Translations under genes and position numbers: made by a program
The notes under the pieces: model-generated
The model's input: the letters and a program-made list of their open reading frames with translations, nothing else
Databases searched by the model: none
What the model was told of the DNA's origin: nothing
In this document: positions 24,542 to 33,884 of the stretch, piece after piece
Layout: each line of letters begins with the position of its first letter
Numbering within the stretch: position 1 is the first letter of the stretch
Source of the DNA: Hyphobacterium sp. CCMP332
Lineage (GTDB): Bacteria > Bacteroidota > Bacteroidia > Cytophagales > CCMP332
DNA: 64,000 nucleotides
Assembly: GCA_014323545.1 (NCBI GenBank)
Contig: CP058647.1
Location: 2,644,001-2,708,000, forward strand
Direction of reading: 5' to 3'

Positions 24542-25009
24542 TTATGTTTTAGGTTTTACAAATATTTTTCTGTTGTCAATTTTCTCAATTACAATCCTTG
24601 TTCCACTTGTAATGAATTCATCGTGGGCAAAGACTTCATATTCAAGCTCTCCAAATTCCGCCTTACCCGAAGGTCTAAGATATGAAATTGAAACACCTTC
24701 CTGTCCCACTTCGAGATTAATTTTTTGCTCTTCATTGAACCTGCTTTCAGAACTGGATTTTAAGGCAAATTTATCCCAGGATTTAGATCGCAATGAAAAG
24801 ACTACAAAGACAATACTGACAAGCAATGTGGAGATTAAGATTATAGTTCCGGTACTTGTACCGAAATTCTCATAACCCATATATATTCCAAAAAGAAGAC
24901 AGGCAAAACCAACAATACCAAAAATGGTTGTGCCGGGTATGAAAATCAATTCTACTATCAATAGCGATATTCCAATTAGTATTAATCCGATTACTGCTGC
25001 CCAATCCAT
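24542..25009 (-). CDS. NfeD family membrane protein
   Basis: A 155 aa protein with hydrophobic helices in the first 75 residues (GLILIGISLLIVELIFIPGT) and a C-terminal OB-fold-like NfeD domain (VGQEGVSISYLRPSGKAEFG). NfeD proteins work with flotillin-like or stomatin-like proteins, and the floA gene follows directly. It starts 1 nt after the proS stop. Confidence 0.9.
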   Translation of the reverse strand: MDWAAVIGLILIGISLLIVELIFIPGTTIFGIVGFACLLFGIYMGYENFGTSTGTIILISTLLVSIVFVVFSLRSKSWDKFALKSSSESRFNEEQKINLEVGQEGVSISYLRPSGKAEFGELEYEVFAHDEFITSGTRIVIEKIDNRKIFVKPKT

Positions 25010-25010
25010 T

Positions 25011-26486
25011 TTAATATGCTTTGGCGAAAATAACTTTTTGTTTGGAAGTTTTGCCTGTGACTACACATTTTCCCTCTTTGCCATTGGAATCCAATGGAAT
25101 ACATCTCAAGCTTGCCTTGGTATCATTTTTTATTTTATCCTCCGTTTCGGCCGTTCCATCCCAATGGGCCAGAACAAATCCTCCCTTTGTATTGAGAACC
25201 TCTTTTAGTTCATCATAAGTTTCAACCTCATGCGTATTTTGCTTTCTAAAATCCAAAGCTCTTTTATAAATATTGTTTTGTATCTCTTCCAGTAGTTTTA
25301 CCACATCATCACTCAATTGGTCGAGCGAAATAAACATTTTCTCTTTGGTATCCCTTCTGGCCACTTCTGCCTGATTCTTTTCCAAATCTCTCGGGCCGAG
25401 AGCAATTCGTACAGGCACACCTTTTAATTCGTATTCTGCAAACTTCCATCCCGGTCTTTCCGTGTCTCTGTCATCAAATTTGAAAGAAATTCCTTTACTA
25501 AGAAATTCTTTTTCCAGTTTTGAAACCACTTCTTTAATTTTTTCAAGATCTTCTTCATTTCTGTAAATAGGGACACAAACCACCTGGATAGGGGCGAGTT
25601 TTGGTGGTAACACCAATCCGTCGTCATCAGAATGCGCCATAATCAAAGCGCCGATTAAACGCGTAGTAACACCCCAGGATGTTCCCCAAACGAGCTCTTC
25701 TTTTCCTTCTTTGGTCGCAAATTTTACATCAAAAGCTTTTGCAAAATTTTGACCCAGATAATGTGAGGTGCCTGCCTGAAGTGCTTTTCCATCCTGCATA
25801 AGCGCTTCAATACAATACGTATCAATGGCACCGGCAAATTTTTCCGATTCTGATTTTATACCCTGAATTACTGGCAATGCCATGGTTTCCTCTGCAAATT
25901 GAGTATATACATTGAGCATTCTTTCGGCTTCTTCAACGGCTTCTTTTGATGTGGCATGGGCCGTATGCCCCTCTTGCCATAAAAATTCAGTTGTTCTTAA
26001 AAACAATCTTGTTCTCATTTCCCAACGCACTACATTAGCCCATTGATTGACCAATAAGGGCAAATCTCTATAGGATTGTATCCATTTTCTATAAGTGCTC
26101 CAGATGACTGTTTCAGATGTCGGTCTTACTATTAATTCTTCTTCAAGTTTTGCCTCAGGATCGGGAATCACACCCTTTCCATCTTCAGACGTTTTTAATC
26201 GATAATGGGTAACTATTGCACATTCTTTTGCAAAACCTTCCACGTGATCGGCTTCACGGCTCATATAGGATTTTGGGATAAAGAGAGGAAAATAGGCATT
26301 GACATGTCCGGTTGCTTTAAACATGTCGTCCAGGCCTCTTTGCATCTTTTCCCAGATGCTGTATCCATAGGGTTTTATCACCATGCAGCCCCTCACATCA
26401 GAATTTTCTGCGAGATCGGCTTTCTTTACTAACTCATTGTACCACAGGGAGTAATTCTCTTTTCTACTCGGTAATGCTTTGGCCAT
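25011..26486 (-). CDS. proS: Prolyl-tRNA synthetase (archaeal/eukaryal-type)
   Basis: Class II synthetase charging tRNA-Pro. The 491 aa length, the missing editing insertion and motifs such as [25 protein letters not shown] (here [17 protein letters not shown]) and [14 protein letters not shown] place it in the archaeal/eukaryal-like group common in Bacteroidota. The C-terminal zinc-type extension ends in KVIFAKAY. First gene of proS-NfeD-floA; a TATCTTTG element lies about 60 nt upstream. Confidence 0.95.
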   Translation of the reverse strand: MAKALPSRKENYSLWYNELVKKADLAENSDVRGCMVIKPYGYSIWEKMQRGLDDMFKATGHVNAYFPLFIPKSYMSREADHVEGFAKECAIVTHYRLKTSEDGKGVIPDPEAKLEEELIVRPTSETVIWSTYRKWIQSYRDLPLLVNQWANVVRWEMRTRLFLRTTEFLWQEGHTAHATSKEAVEEAERMLNVYTQFAEETMALPVIQGIKSESEKFAGAIDTYCIEALMQDGKALQAGTSHYLGQNFAKAFDVKFATKEGKEELVWGTSWGVTTRLIGALIMAHSDDDGLVLPPKLAPIQVVCVPIYRNEEDLEKIKEVVSKLEKEFLSKGISFKFDDRDTERPGWKFAEYELKGVPVRIALGPRDLEKNQAEVARRDTKEKMFISLDQLSDDVVKLLEEIQNNIYKRALDFRKQNTHEVETYDELKEVLNTKGGFVLAHWDGTAETEDKIKNDTKASLRCIPLDSNGKEGKCVVTGKTSKQKVIFAKAY

Positions 26487-26547
26487 TTAGGAAAAATATT
26501 TCGTTTGGTATGCTATTTGCTACTTTTATTGTGTATAAGTTTTGCGG

Positions 26548-26555
26548 CAAAGATA
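26548..26555 (-). promoter_or_regulatory. -7 element for proS operon
   Basis: TATCTTTG on the minus strand fits TAnnTTTG and lies 61 nt before the proS ATG. No TTG at the expected -33 distance. Confidence 0.5.
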
Positions 26556-26621
26556 AGTGATAGCTCGGATAAAACTTTTACTTAATAAGAATTGTGTTAT
26601 AAGTGTAAAATGATGTCAATT

Positions 26622-28352
26622 ATGAAAAATTTTCTGAACAAACTCATCCTTTTAATTTCAATGGTGATCCTTTACGGTCAGACATCATTTGCCCAAGAAT
26701 ATGATGATATGTATTTCTCTGCAAATGATAGAATGAAGGTAAAATATGCCGATGCAGAGAGCAAACCGCTTAATCAATATCAGGATTACAGTGGAAATTC
26801 AAGTAAATATTCAGATAACTACGACGGAACGGCAAGAGATGTCGATTCGGATCTAGTAAAATATTATAAAGACAAAGCTGAGGAAACATCCAATTCATAT
26901 GCCATAGACAATGGAACTCAAAACCTTGCCGGTAATGATGGCTATTACAGCGATGAAACTTATGATTATGTCAGTTCTGATAATACGAATAGGGGAGGTA
27001 CTGTAAATAATTACTACGGACCTACTTATTTATCTGATCCCTGGTATACCAATCCCGGTTTTGCTGTCAATACCGGATTAAACTGGGGTTATTATCCATG
27101 GAGACCTGTCAACTGGGGTTGGGGATTTGGTTGGAATTCCTGGTCTGGATGGAATGTTGGCTTTGGCTGGGGTTGGAACAGTTGGGGACTTTACGATCCA
27201 TTCTGGGGACCTGGCTGGGGATGGAATAGCTGGGGTTGGAATAACTGGGGCTGGAGAAATGGCTATTATGGCTGGGGCGGCGGATGTTGGAATTGTTATC
27301 CCGGTTGCGGTGCATGGGGCGGCGGTGGAGTTATCATCAATAATAATGTTGGAATAAATAACAACAGCTTTTACGGGCCTCGTTATGCCAACCGAAGTAC
27401 AAACGTAGTTCAATCAGGTAGTGTAACGAGAACAACCAGATTGGGTAATTCTGGTAAAACCGGAACGGTAGTCGGTGCAGACCAAAGCAATAAAAGAATT
27501 TCCAGATATACCAGGTCTTCTGCTGCTACTTCCAATACCGTGGAAAGAGCCACAAGAAATTCGGGTTCAACTGCAACTCGTGGTGAAGTTTCAAGAGCTG
27601 CGGCCACTCCTGAACGTTATAAAGATGTGAGCAGAGGAAGTACTTCGAGAAACTATGGAACAGCTTCCCGTAACGAAAATGCAGTGGACAGCAGATCTCA
27701 AAGAGCACAAGAAAGGTATAGAACTTCTACACCTTCAGTGCGAACTTCAAGCAGTCCAACAAGATCTACGGTTGAATCTGAGACCAGGTCATTCCCAACA
27801 AGAAGTGGCTCTGATGTAAGCAGAGATCCTCGACAGCAAAGGTATAGTAACTCTAACAGGAGTAATACCTATCAAAGAGCTGAAACAGGTTCAAATACAA
27901 GGACCGTTCCTTCAAGGTCTTCCGGTAATTCCGGCAGAAATTATGGAACGCCTTCGAGAAGTAGCGAATCATCAAGATCTTATGAGGCGCCTACAAGATC
28001 GGGCAACACCCCTTCAAGGACTTATAGCAAGCCTTCAAGGAGTAATACACCTAATAGAGAGTACAGAAGAAGCACTCCGTCAAGGTCGAGTACTCCGAGC
28101 AGGTCTTACAGCAGTCCATCGAGAAGCAGTACGCCTTCAAGGTCATATAGTACTCCTTCAAGATCAAGAAGCTCAAGCCCTTCAAGAAGCTATAGCTCAC
28201 CGTCTAGGTCGAGCTCACCTTCACGAAGCTTTAGTTCACCATCGAGATCGAGTTCACCTTCCAGGAGTTTTAGTTCTCCATCAAGGAGCAGTTCTCCTTC
28301 AAGATCAAGTGGTGGAGGAAGCAGATCCAGTGGTGGAAGATCGAGAAGATAA
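26622..28352 (+). CDS. Exported Trp/Gly-rich and Ser/Arg-rich repetitive protein
   Basis: A 576 aa protein beginning with a signal peptide (NKLILLISMVILYGQTSFAQ). Residues to about 145 are polar. About 150-235 are extremely Trp/Gly/Asn-rich (NWGWGFGWNSWSGWN). From about 270 onward it is Ser/Arg/Thr/Pro-rich and becomes an RS-type repeat (SPSRSFSSPSRSS) that ends GGGSRSSGGRSRR. The ATG at 26622 is preferred as the start of a normal signal peptide; ATGs at 26610/26613 are possible. No enzyme motif is present. It lies 27 nt before a FadL-type porin gene, so a cell-surface or periplasmic role is likely (inference). Confidence 0.82.
   Translation: MKNFLNKLILLISMVILYGQTSFAQEYDDMYFSANDRMKVKYADAESKPLNQYQDYSGNSSKYSDNYDGTARDVDSDLVKYYKDKAEETSNSYAIDNGTQNLAGNDGYYSDETYDYVSSDNTNRGGTVNNYYGPTYLSDPWYTNPGFAVNTGLNWGYYPWRPVNWGWGFGWNSWSGWNVGFGWGWNSWGLYDPFWGPGWGWNSWGWNNWGWRNGYYGWGGGCWNCYPGCGAWGGGGVIINNNVGINNNSFYGPRYANRSTNVVQSGSVTRTTRLGNSGKTGTVVGADQSNKRISRYTRSSAATSNTVERATRNSGSTATRGEVSRAAATPERYKDVSRGSTSRNYGTASRNENAVDSRSQRAQERYRTSTPSVRTSSSPTRSTVESETRSFPTRSGSDVSRDPRQQRYSNSNRSNTYQRAETGSNTRTVPSRSSGNSGRNYGTPSRSSESSRSYEAPTRSGNTPSRTYSKPSRSNTPNREYRRSTPSRSSTPSRSYSSPSRSSTPSRSYSTPSRSRSSSPSRSYSSPSRSSSPSRSFSSPSRSSSPSRSFSSPSRSSSPSRSSGGGSRSSGGRSRR
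28176..28310 (+). repeat. 39-bp tandem coding repeat (RS repeat)
   Basis: Three full in-frame units of 39 bp (28176-28214, 28215-28253, 28254-28292) and a partial fourth, each encoding SPSRSFSSPSRSS or the Tyr variant. Codons differ between units, so the protein pattern is kept while the DNA has diverged. Confidence 0.85.
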
Positions 28353-28379
28353 TTGAGAGGTTAAATAAAATTTAAGGTC

Positions 28380-29954
28380 ATGAAAAAATTAAGCTTAAAA
28401 TTAATAATACCAATGCTGTGCCTGTTTTTAGAGCTGCAGGCACAGGTTGATCCAAATTCCATAGGCTATTATCAGGATGCACTCAGATTTAGTTCTACTG
28501 ATAGGGGCGGAACAGCCAGATTACAAGGTTTGGCCGGTTCAGGTGTTGCATTGGGTGGAGATTTATCGTCAGTAATTATCAATCCTGCTGGCCTTGGATT
28601 TTACAATCGATCTGTTTTAAGCATTACTCCACAGATTTCATTCCGTGATAACACTGCGAGTTTTCAAGGACAGGATAACGTGACTTTTAACGATAAGTTT
28701 TCGGTGGGTCAAATAGGAATATCCATAGACCTGACAAAATCAGATATCGAAAAAGGGGATTTCAGAGGCGGTTCTTTGGCTTTTTCATTTAGCAAGAGAA
28801 ACGATTTTAATGAAGAGATTGAACTCGTTGGGGAAAACTATCAAAGTTCAATAGTGGATTATTATCTGGAAAGCGCTCAGGGAATTTATACTTCAGATTT
28901 ATATAGGGAAAATAACGGAGAACAAATTCCAGCAAATCCCATTGGAATGGCTTATGATGCATTTCTATTTGATATTGATATCAATGCCTGTAATGACCCT
29001 GCCGATTGCAATATATATGAACGTTTTTATGCATTCGAACCAATGCGCCAGAGAGAATTGATTAGAACTACCGGAAATCAAAATGAATGGACCGTTTCAT
29101 ACGGAGGGAACTTTAAAGATCAATTCTATTTTGGGACGAAATTGGGTATAGCCTCGGTGAATTATTTAATTGAAAGAACTTACAATGAAAGGGCACTCGA
29201 TCAAGGGACAGATGCACTTCGAAGTACCACTTTAAACGATAGACTGGAAATTGATGGAACAGGATTCAATCTGGGACTGGGTTTTATCTACCGTCCAGTT
29301 GATTTGTTCCGTTTTGGACTCAACTTTGAAACCCCGACTTATTATGCCTTAGAGGAGGATTTTGATGCAGATTTATCAGCTCAATTCAATAATTTCTTAT
29401 TTTATGAAGATCCGAATAATCCTGACAACAATTTCTATTTGAATAATGAAAGTTCAAGCCTGCCCAATGGTTTCTTTAATTATCGTTTGCGTACGCCCAT
29501 GAAGGTAAACTTCGGTGCAGCCATATTTGCGAGCAAGAATGGCTTCATAACTGCCGATGTAGAATACCTCGATTACAGCAGGTCTCGCGTAAGTTTTGAA
29601 AGTTTGGGAGGCGATGAAAGTGCCGATAACAGAAGCATACAGAATATTTACGATCGCACCTTTAATTTTAGAGTGGGAGCCGAATACCGTGTTGATGATT
29701 TTAGATTCAGAGGTGGCTATGCCAATTTAGGTGATCCATTCAAAGAAAATATTAATCTTGTCGATCAGTCGCGTCAAAGAATAAGTGGTGGATTGGGCAT
29801 GCGTTTACAGGATTATTTTTGGGATGTAGCCTTGATTCACGAATGGTGGAATGAAGGGTATACATTGTACAATTTACAAAATGGCTATGCACCGGCAGCG
29901 GAATTCAAAAAAAACCTGACCACATTGGCAATTACCGGCGGATTGTATTTTTAA
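28380..29954 (+). CDS. OmpP1/FadL/TodX-type outer-membrane porin
   Basis: A 524 aa protein with a signal peptide (CLFLELQAQ) and the N-terminal hatch region DALRFSSTDRGGTARLQGLA and INPAGLGFY, typical of the FadL/TodX family that moves hydrophobic compounds across the outer membrane. The rest is strand-rich with barrel repeats such as FRFGLNFETPTYY and ends in an aromatic residue (GLYF). It follows the RS-repeat gene by 27 nt and overlaps the convergent aroK gene by 23 nt. Confidence 0.88.
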   Translation: MKKLSLKLIIPMLCLFLELQAQVDPNSIGYYQDALRFSSTDRGGTARLQGLAGSGVALGGDLSSVIINPAGLGFYNRSVLSITPQISFRDNTASFQGQDNVTFNDKFSVGQIGISIDLTKSDIEKGDFRGGSLAFSFSKRNDFNEEIELVGENYQSSIVDYYLESAQGIYTSDLYRENNGEQIPANPIGMAYDAFLFDIDINACNDPADCNIYERFYAFEPMRQRELIRTTGNQNEWTVSYGGNFKDQFYFGTKLGIASVNYLIERTYNERALDQGTDALRSTTLNDRLEIDGTGFNLGLGFIYRPVDLFRFGLNFETPTYYALEEDFDADLSAQFNNFLFYEDPNNPDNNFYLNNESSSLPNGFFNYRLRTPMKVNFGAAIFASKNGFITADVEYLDYSRSRVSFESLGGDESADNRSIQNIYDRTFNFRVGAEYRVDDFRFRGGYANLGDPFKENINLVDQSRQRISGGLGMRLQDYFWDVALIHEWWNEGYTLYNLQNGYAPAAEFKKNLTTLAITGGLYF

Positions 29955-30471
29955 AAGAATCGGGTATAACTTTTAATATGGAATGAATATCAGAGGGTTG
30001 ATCTACTATGCGATCAGCCCTTTTATAATGTTCTTTTCTTTTTTCAAGCAAGATTTCCAATTGTCTTTTCAGGTCTTTTTTAGAGTCAATTAGTGGTCTT
30101 TCGAAAATTTTATTTCCCAGATTTTTAACAATAGTATCGATTTTGGTATTTATCCAAATACTAAAACTTTTTTCTTTTAACAGCTTAAAATTGCTTTTGC
30201 TACAGGGTGTTCCGCCACCCAAAGAAAGAATAATTCTCTTATTGTGATTTAGTAAATGATTGAGTGCCTTTTCTTCTTTTGATCTGAAATAGGTTTCGCC
30301 ATTTTGATTTATCATTTCAAAAATTCTCAGACCGGATTCTTTTTCAACAAATTCATCAAGATCAATGAAATCCAATGATAGGACTTCTGATAATTTACGG
30401 CCCCAATAGGTTTTACCGGCTCCGGGCATCCCCCATAAGCTCAGTATTTTCTTATCAGAAATATTAACCAA
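29932..30471 (-). CDS. aroK: Shikimate kinase
   Basis: Phosphorylates shikimate in aromatic amino-acid synthesis. Walker A is GMPGAGKT at residues 14-21; DLDEFVE (shikimate-binding Asp), SLGGGTPC and the lid sequence FERPLI are also present. 179 aa is normal. Start is TTG at 30469-30471, overlapping the DoxX gene by 8 nt. Last gene of the DUF1599-DoxX-aroK set. Confidence 0.92.
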   Translation of the reverse strand: MVNISDKKILSLWGMPGAGKTYWGRKLSEVLSLDFIDLDEFVEKESGLRIFEMINQNGETYFRSKEEKALNHLLNHNKRIILSLGGGTPCSKSNFKLLKEKSFSIWINTKIDTIVKNLGNKIFERPLIDSKKDLKRQLEILLEKRKEHYKRADRIVDQPSDIHSILKVIPDSFKNTIRR

Positions 30472-31561
30472 TGACTTTGGCCAATTTATTTTTAGAAGGG
30501 GTATCCCTGAAATGCCATTTTTCTAAAATGGTGCCCTCTTCGATCAATATCAAACCAGGGTTGGACCGGATCATTGTTTTTAGTACAGTCGCATCGCCGT
30601 AGTATACAGGTATATCCGGCAGACCAAGTTCTGTAAATGTATTTTTTACCTCCTGACCATCCGAAGAGGTAATGATCATTGTTTGAATATTCAGATTTGG
30701 CAATTCAGGTGCCAGGTCTTTAAGTTTTTTATAATTTTTAGTCTTTGTTTTATTGATATCGCTGATGATGATCATCATTTTTCTTCCGCGAAAAGTCTCT
30801 TCGGTATAATCGCCTTCATCATTCCAAATGCTGTAGTCGGTAATCTTGGGCTGAGCTTCCGGATTAACAAGAACCATATCAACATATTTAAACGAAGGGT
30901 CACTGGGGTATTCCATCATCTCAACTTGCTCACCATCCTTTTCCATGATGTATTTGTATTTCAACGGCTCGGAGGGCTGCATTGCTTTTTCAATATTGGT
31001 TCCCACTTTATAGGCTCTGAAGTCCAAAAAGGGTAAATGTCTTATGGCAATGACAGCAAGAAAAAAACTAATAACCAGAGAAATCGCAAAAAATGCATTG
31101 CGTGTTCTCTCTGGTAGATTGGGTTCAAGCTCATTCTTCCTGAAATACAACCAAAGTATCATTATCAAAAGAACAATATCCTTAATAAAACTTTGCCACG
31201 GATTAAGAGGTATGGCATCGCCAAAACAGCCACAATCTGTGACTTTATTAAAATAAGCAGAATAAAAAGTCAAAAAGGTAAAAAATACGATAAGCAAAAG
31301 GGTCAAATTGATTGTGATTTTGGCCCCGTGTTTGGTCAATAAATTTATTCCCAATACAATTTCAAAGAGACAAACAATAACCGCTATTGTTAGTGAGAAA
31401 GGGATAAAATAATGGAATATCCCTGCAAAATCGTTCGAGAATACTTCAAAGTATTCTGATAATTTTATCGAGAACCCAACAGGGTCATTGATTTTAATAA
31501 GCCCTGAAAAAATGAATAACGTCCCAACAAAAACTCTGAATATGCTTGTAATCCACTTCAT
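30464..31561 (-). CDS. BT_3928-type DoxX/MauE-like membrane protein with thioredoxin-like C-terminus
   Basis: A 365 aa protein. The first 150 residues hold four membrane helices with RVFVGTLFIFSGLIKINDP and the TDCGCFGDA motif of the DoxX/MauE group. After another hydrophobic segment (about 155-172) the C-terminal 150 residues look thioredoxin-like in secondary structure (RKMMIIISDINKT, PNLNIQTMIITSSDG) but have no CxxC. The family (BT_3928-like) is typical of Bacteroidota; role unknown, perhaps quinone- or redox-linked. It overlaps its neighbours on both sides by a few nt. Confidence 0.85.
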   Translation of the reverse strand: MKWITSIFRVFVGTLFIFSGLIKINDPVGFSIKLSEYFEVFSNDFAGIFHYFIPFSLTIAVIVCLFEIVLGINLLTKHGAKITINLTLLLIVFFTFLTFYSAYFNKVTDCGCFGDAIPLNPWQSFIKDIVLLIMILWLYFRKNELEPNLPERTRNAFFAISLVISFFLAVIAIRHLPFLDFRAYKVGTNIEKAMQPSEPLKYKYIMEKDGEQVEMMEYPSDPSFKYVDMVLVNPEAQPKITDYSIWNDEGDYTEETFRGRKMMIIISDINKTKTKNYKKLKDLAPELPNLNIQTMIITSSDGQEVKNTFTELGLPDIPVYYGDATVLKTMIRSNPGLILIEEGTILEKWHFRDTPSKNKLAKVIG

Positions 31562-32106
31562 TTATGTAGGTAATTTAATTTAATAAGTGCAAAAACAGAA
31601 TAATTAATTATATCCCTATAATTGGCATCCACACCTTCAGAAACAAGGGTTTTGCCTTTTTGATCTTCAATTTGTTTAATGCGCAATAACTTCATCAAAA
31701 TTATATCTGTAAAAGAACTAACCCGCATTTCCCGCCAGGCTTCATCATAATCATGATTTTTATTCTCGAGAAGCGATTTTGTTTGCGTTGACTCTTTATC
31801 AAAATTTTCCAACACTTCTTCAACGCTTAAATCAAGCGTTTCGTTTTCATGCATGGAAATCTGGATCAGGGCTATTATGCAATAATTAATAATGCCCACA
31901 AATTCTTCATAAATATTATCTGCAACTTTTTGTTCGCCTTTGGTCTCTATCGATCTAATTCTTTGCGCCTTAATAAAAATCTGGTCGGTGAGTGAAGGTA
32001 AGCGGAGAATTCTCCAAGAAGTGCCATAATCTCTTGTCTTTTTTTCAAACAAGGCTTTGCACGATTTAATTACCTCAGTATATTCACCGGCGGTATCTTT
32101 TTTCAA
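31558..32106 (-). CDS. DUF1599 (Nmad1) family protein with two repeats
   Basis: A 182 aa protein made of two similar halves. Repeat 1 (16-81) has EKKTRDYGTSWRILR and NYCIIALI; repeat 2 (109-175) has ENKNHDYDEAWREMR and NYSVFALI. The K-x-x-D-Y-x-x-x-W-R core is kept in both. DUF1599 is also called nucleotide modification associated domain 1, but the cellular role of the Bacteroidota members is unknown. Start TTG at 32104-32106, preceded by AGAGGA. First gene of DUF1599-DoxX-aroK, divergent from folP. Confidence 0.85.
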   Translation of the reverse strand: MKKDTAGEYTEVIKSCKALFEKKTRDYGTSWRILRLPSLTDQIFIKAQRIRSIETKGEQKVADNIYEEFVGIINYCIIALIQISMHENETLDLSVEEVLENFDKESTQTKSLLENKNHDYDEAWREMRVSSFTDIILMKLLRIKQIEDQKGKTLVSEGVDANYRDIINYSVFALIKLNYLHK

Positions 32107-32149
32107 AATATCCTCTGTTTAAATTGAGTCACAAAGTAAGTCAAAAGCT

Positions 32150-32992
32150 ATGAATTACAGTATTAATACCCGAGGAAAGATCATGCTTTTTGACAAACCC
32201 AGAATTATGGGAATTCTTAATGTTAACGATGACTCTTTTTTTGTGGAAAGCAGAGTAAAAACTGAAAAAGCACTTTTGAAGAAAGCTGAAAAAATGTTTT
32301 CAGAAGGGGCAGATATTCTTGATATCGGCGCTCAATCTACCAGGCCGGGTGCAGAAGAAATTTCACTGGAAAGCGAAATAACAAACGCAGTTTTCGCAGT
32401 AAATGCTGTTAAAAGTAAATTTCCCGAAGCGATCGTTTCAATAGATACCTATAGATCGGAAGTATTAAAAGCGGCTTATGATTGTGGTGCTGATATATGC
32501 AATGATGTATCCGGTGGCTCATTGGATGAGAATATGTTTCCGACCTTATCCGATTTAAAAATTCCCTATATCCTGATGCACATGAAAGGAAATCCTCAAA
32601 CAATGAAAGATTTAAATAAATATGAGGACATGATTTTGGAAATGATTGAGTATTTTAAAGGAAAAATTCAGCGATTAACCTCTCTGGGAATCCACGATAT
32701 TATCATAGATCCCGGATTTGGATTTGCCAAAAATATCGATCAGAATTTTTATCTTTTAAGGCAATTGAGAGCTTTTGATTTGTTTGAAAGGCCTCTTTTG
32801 GTGGGGATTTCAAGGAAATCAATGATTTTTAAAAGTTTGGGTATTGAAGCCGATGAAGCGCTGAATGGAACTACGGCATTAAATATGCTTGCATTAGCAC
32901 AGGGAGCGAATTTATTGCGAGTTCATGACGTTAAAGAGGCAAATGAAACTATAAAATTATATCTTAAATACAATAGTGATAGCATTTATTAA
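32150..32992 (+). CDS. folP: Dihydropteroate synthase
   Basis: Condenses p-aminobenzoate with a pterin in folate synthesis. The pterin/pABA site motifs ILDIGAQSTRPGA, VSIDTY, IIDPGFGFAK and VGISRKS are present. The first loop reads NVNDDSF (residues 24-30) where most enzymes have NVTPDSF: Asn24 is kept but Thr and Pro are replaced. 280 aa is normal. It overlaps the cdaA gene by 17 nt, an arrangement common in Bacteroidota. Confidence 0.93.
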   Translation: MNYSINTRGKIMLFDKPRIMGILNVNDDSFFVESRVKTEKALLKKAEKMFSEGADILDIGAQSTRPGAEEISLESEITNAVFAVNAVKSKFPEAIVSIDTYRSEVLKAAYDCGADICNDVSGGSLDENMFPTLSDLKIPYILMHMKGNPQTMKDLNKYEDMILEMIEYFKGKIQRLTSLGIHDIIIDPGFGFAKNIDQNFYLLRQLRAFDLFERPLLVGISRKSMIFKSLGIEADEALNGTTALNMLALAQGANLLRVHDVKEANETIKLYLKYNSDSIY

Positions 32993-33884
32993 AATAGGAT
33001 TTTTAAATTTTACTCTGGTCGATTTTATCGACATATTTTTGGTGAGCCTATTGCTCTATCAGTTGTATAAACTGCTACGCGGTTCTGTAGCAGTAAAAAT
33101 TTTCATTGGTCTTCTTTCAATTGTTTTGTTATACCTGATTGTAAAAGCGGCAAAAATGGAGCTTCTGAGTTCTATACTAGGCCAGTTTACCGGGGTGGGC
33201 GTATTGGCGGCGATTATATTATTCCAACAGGAAATTCGAAAATTTCTTCTCCTGGTTGGGAAAACTACCATCTTCAATAATGAAAACTTTCTCTTTGTCT
33301 GGCCCTGGAACAAAAGGGCACAAATGCGCTATTTTAACATTACCCCAATCATTGAAGCTGTAAAAACTATGGGTGGTTCAAATACAGGTTCACTTATTGT
33401 ATTCAGCAAAAACTCAGAACTAAAATTTTATGCTGAATCGGGGGATATACTCGATTCTGTTCTTTCAAAACGGCTTTTGATTTCCATATTCAATAAGTAC
33501 AGCCCACTCCACGACGGTGCCGTAATTGTTTATAAAAATCGCATTAAGGCTGCCAGATGTGTTTTGCCGGTTTCTGAAAATGATTCCTTACCTGCATCTA
33601 TGGGTTTAAGACACAGGGCTGCTCTTGGTATGTCGGAAAATACAGATACATTAGTATTGGTGGTTTCCGAAGAGACGGGTCAATTTTCTATTGCAAGAAA
33701 TGGCAAAATATATTCAAACCTTTCTCCTACTGACATTCGATATCGATTGAACAGATATCTGTTTGAAGAGGAAGAGGAAGAAGAAAAAGAAGATGAGGAA
33801 GGTGGAAAAGAAGTGCCATTGTTTACAGAAGACAACAGCACTTCATCATCGGAAGAAAACCCCTCTCAAAGCAAAGAGATCTGA
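32976..33884 (+). CDS. cdaA: Diadenylate cyclase CdaA
   Basis: Makes cyclic di-AMP from two ATP. Three N-terminal membrane helices (about 12-30, 36-54, 66-84) are followed by the DisA_N catalytic domain with Asp180-Gly181-Ala182 (SPLHDGAV) and Arg212-His-Arg (LRHRAALG). The last 40 residues are an acidic tail (EEEEEEEKEDEEGG). Start is GTG at 32976, inside folP; this gives the expected N-terminus IKIGFLNFTLVDFIDI. c-di-AMP controls potassium and osmotic balance and cell-wall homeostasis in other bacteria. Confidence 0.94.
   Translation: MIAFIKIGFLNFTLVDFIDIFLVSLLLYQLYKLLRGSVAVKIFIGLLSIVLLYLIVKAAKMELLSSILGQFTGVGVLAAIILFQQEIRKFLLLVGKTTIFNNENFLFVWPWNKRAQMRYFNITPIIEAVKTMGGSNTGSLIVFSKNSELKFYAESGDILDSVLSKRLLISIFNKYSPLHDGAVIVYKNRIKAARCVLPVSENDSLPASMGLRHRAALGMSENTDTLVLVVSEETGQFSIARNGKIYSNLSPTDIRYRLNRYLFEEEEEEEKEDEEGGKEVPLFTEDNSTSSSEENPSQSKEI

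Noticed and set aside
27078-28356. Long open frames on both strands over the repetitive protein gene (for example 27078-27413 minus and 27943-28356 plus in another frame)
   Set aside because: They come from the biased Gly/Trp and Ser/Arg codons of the real gene and have no start context or family features.
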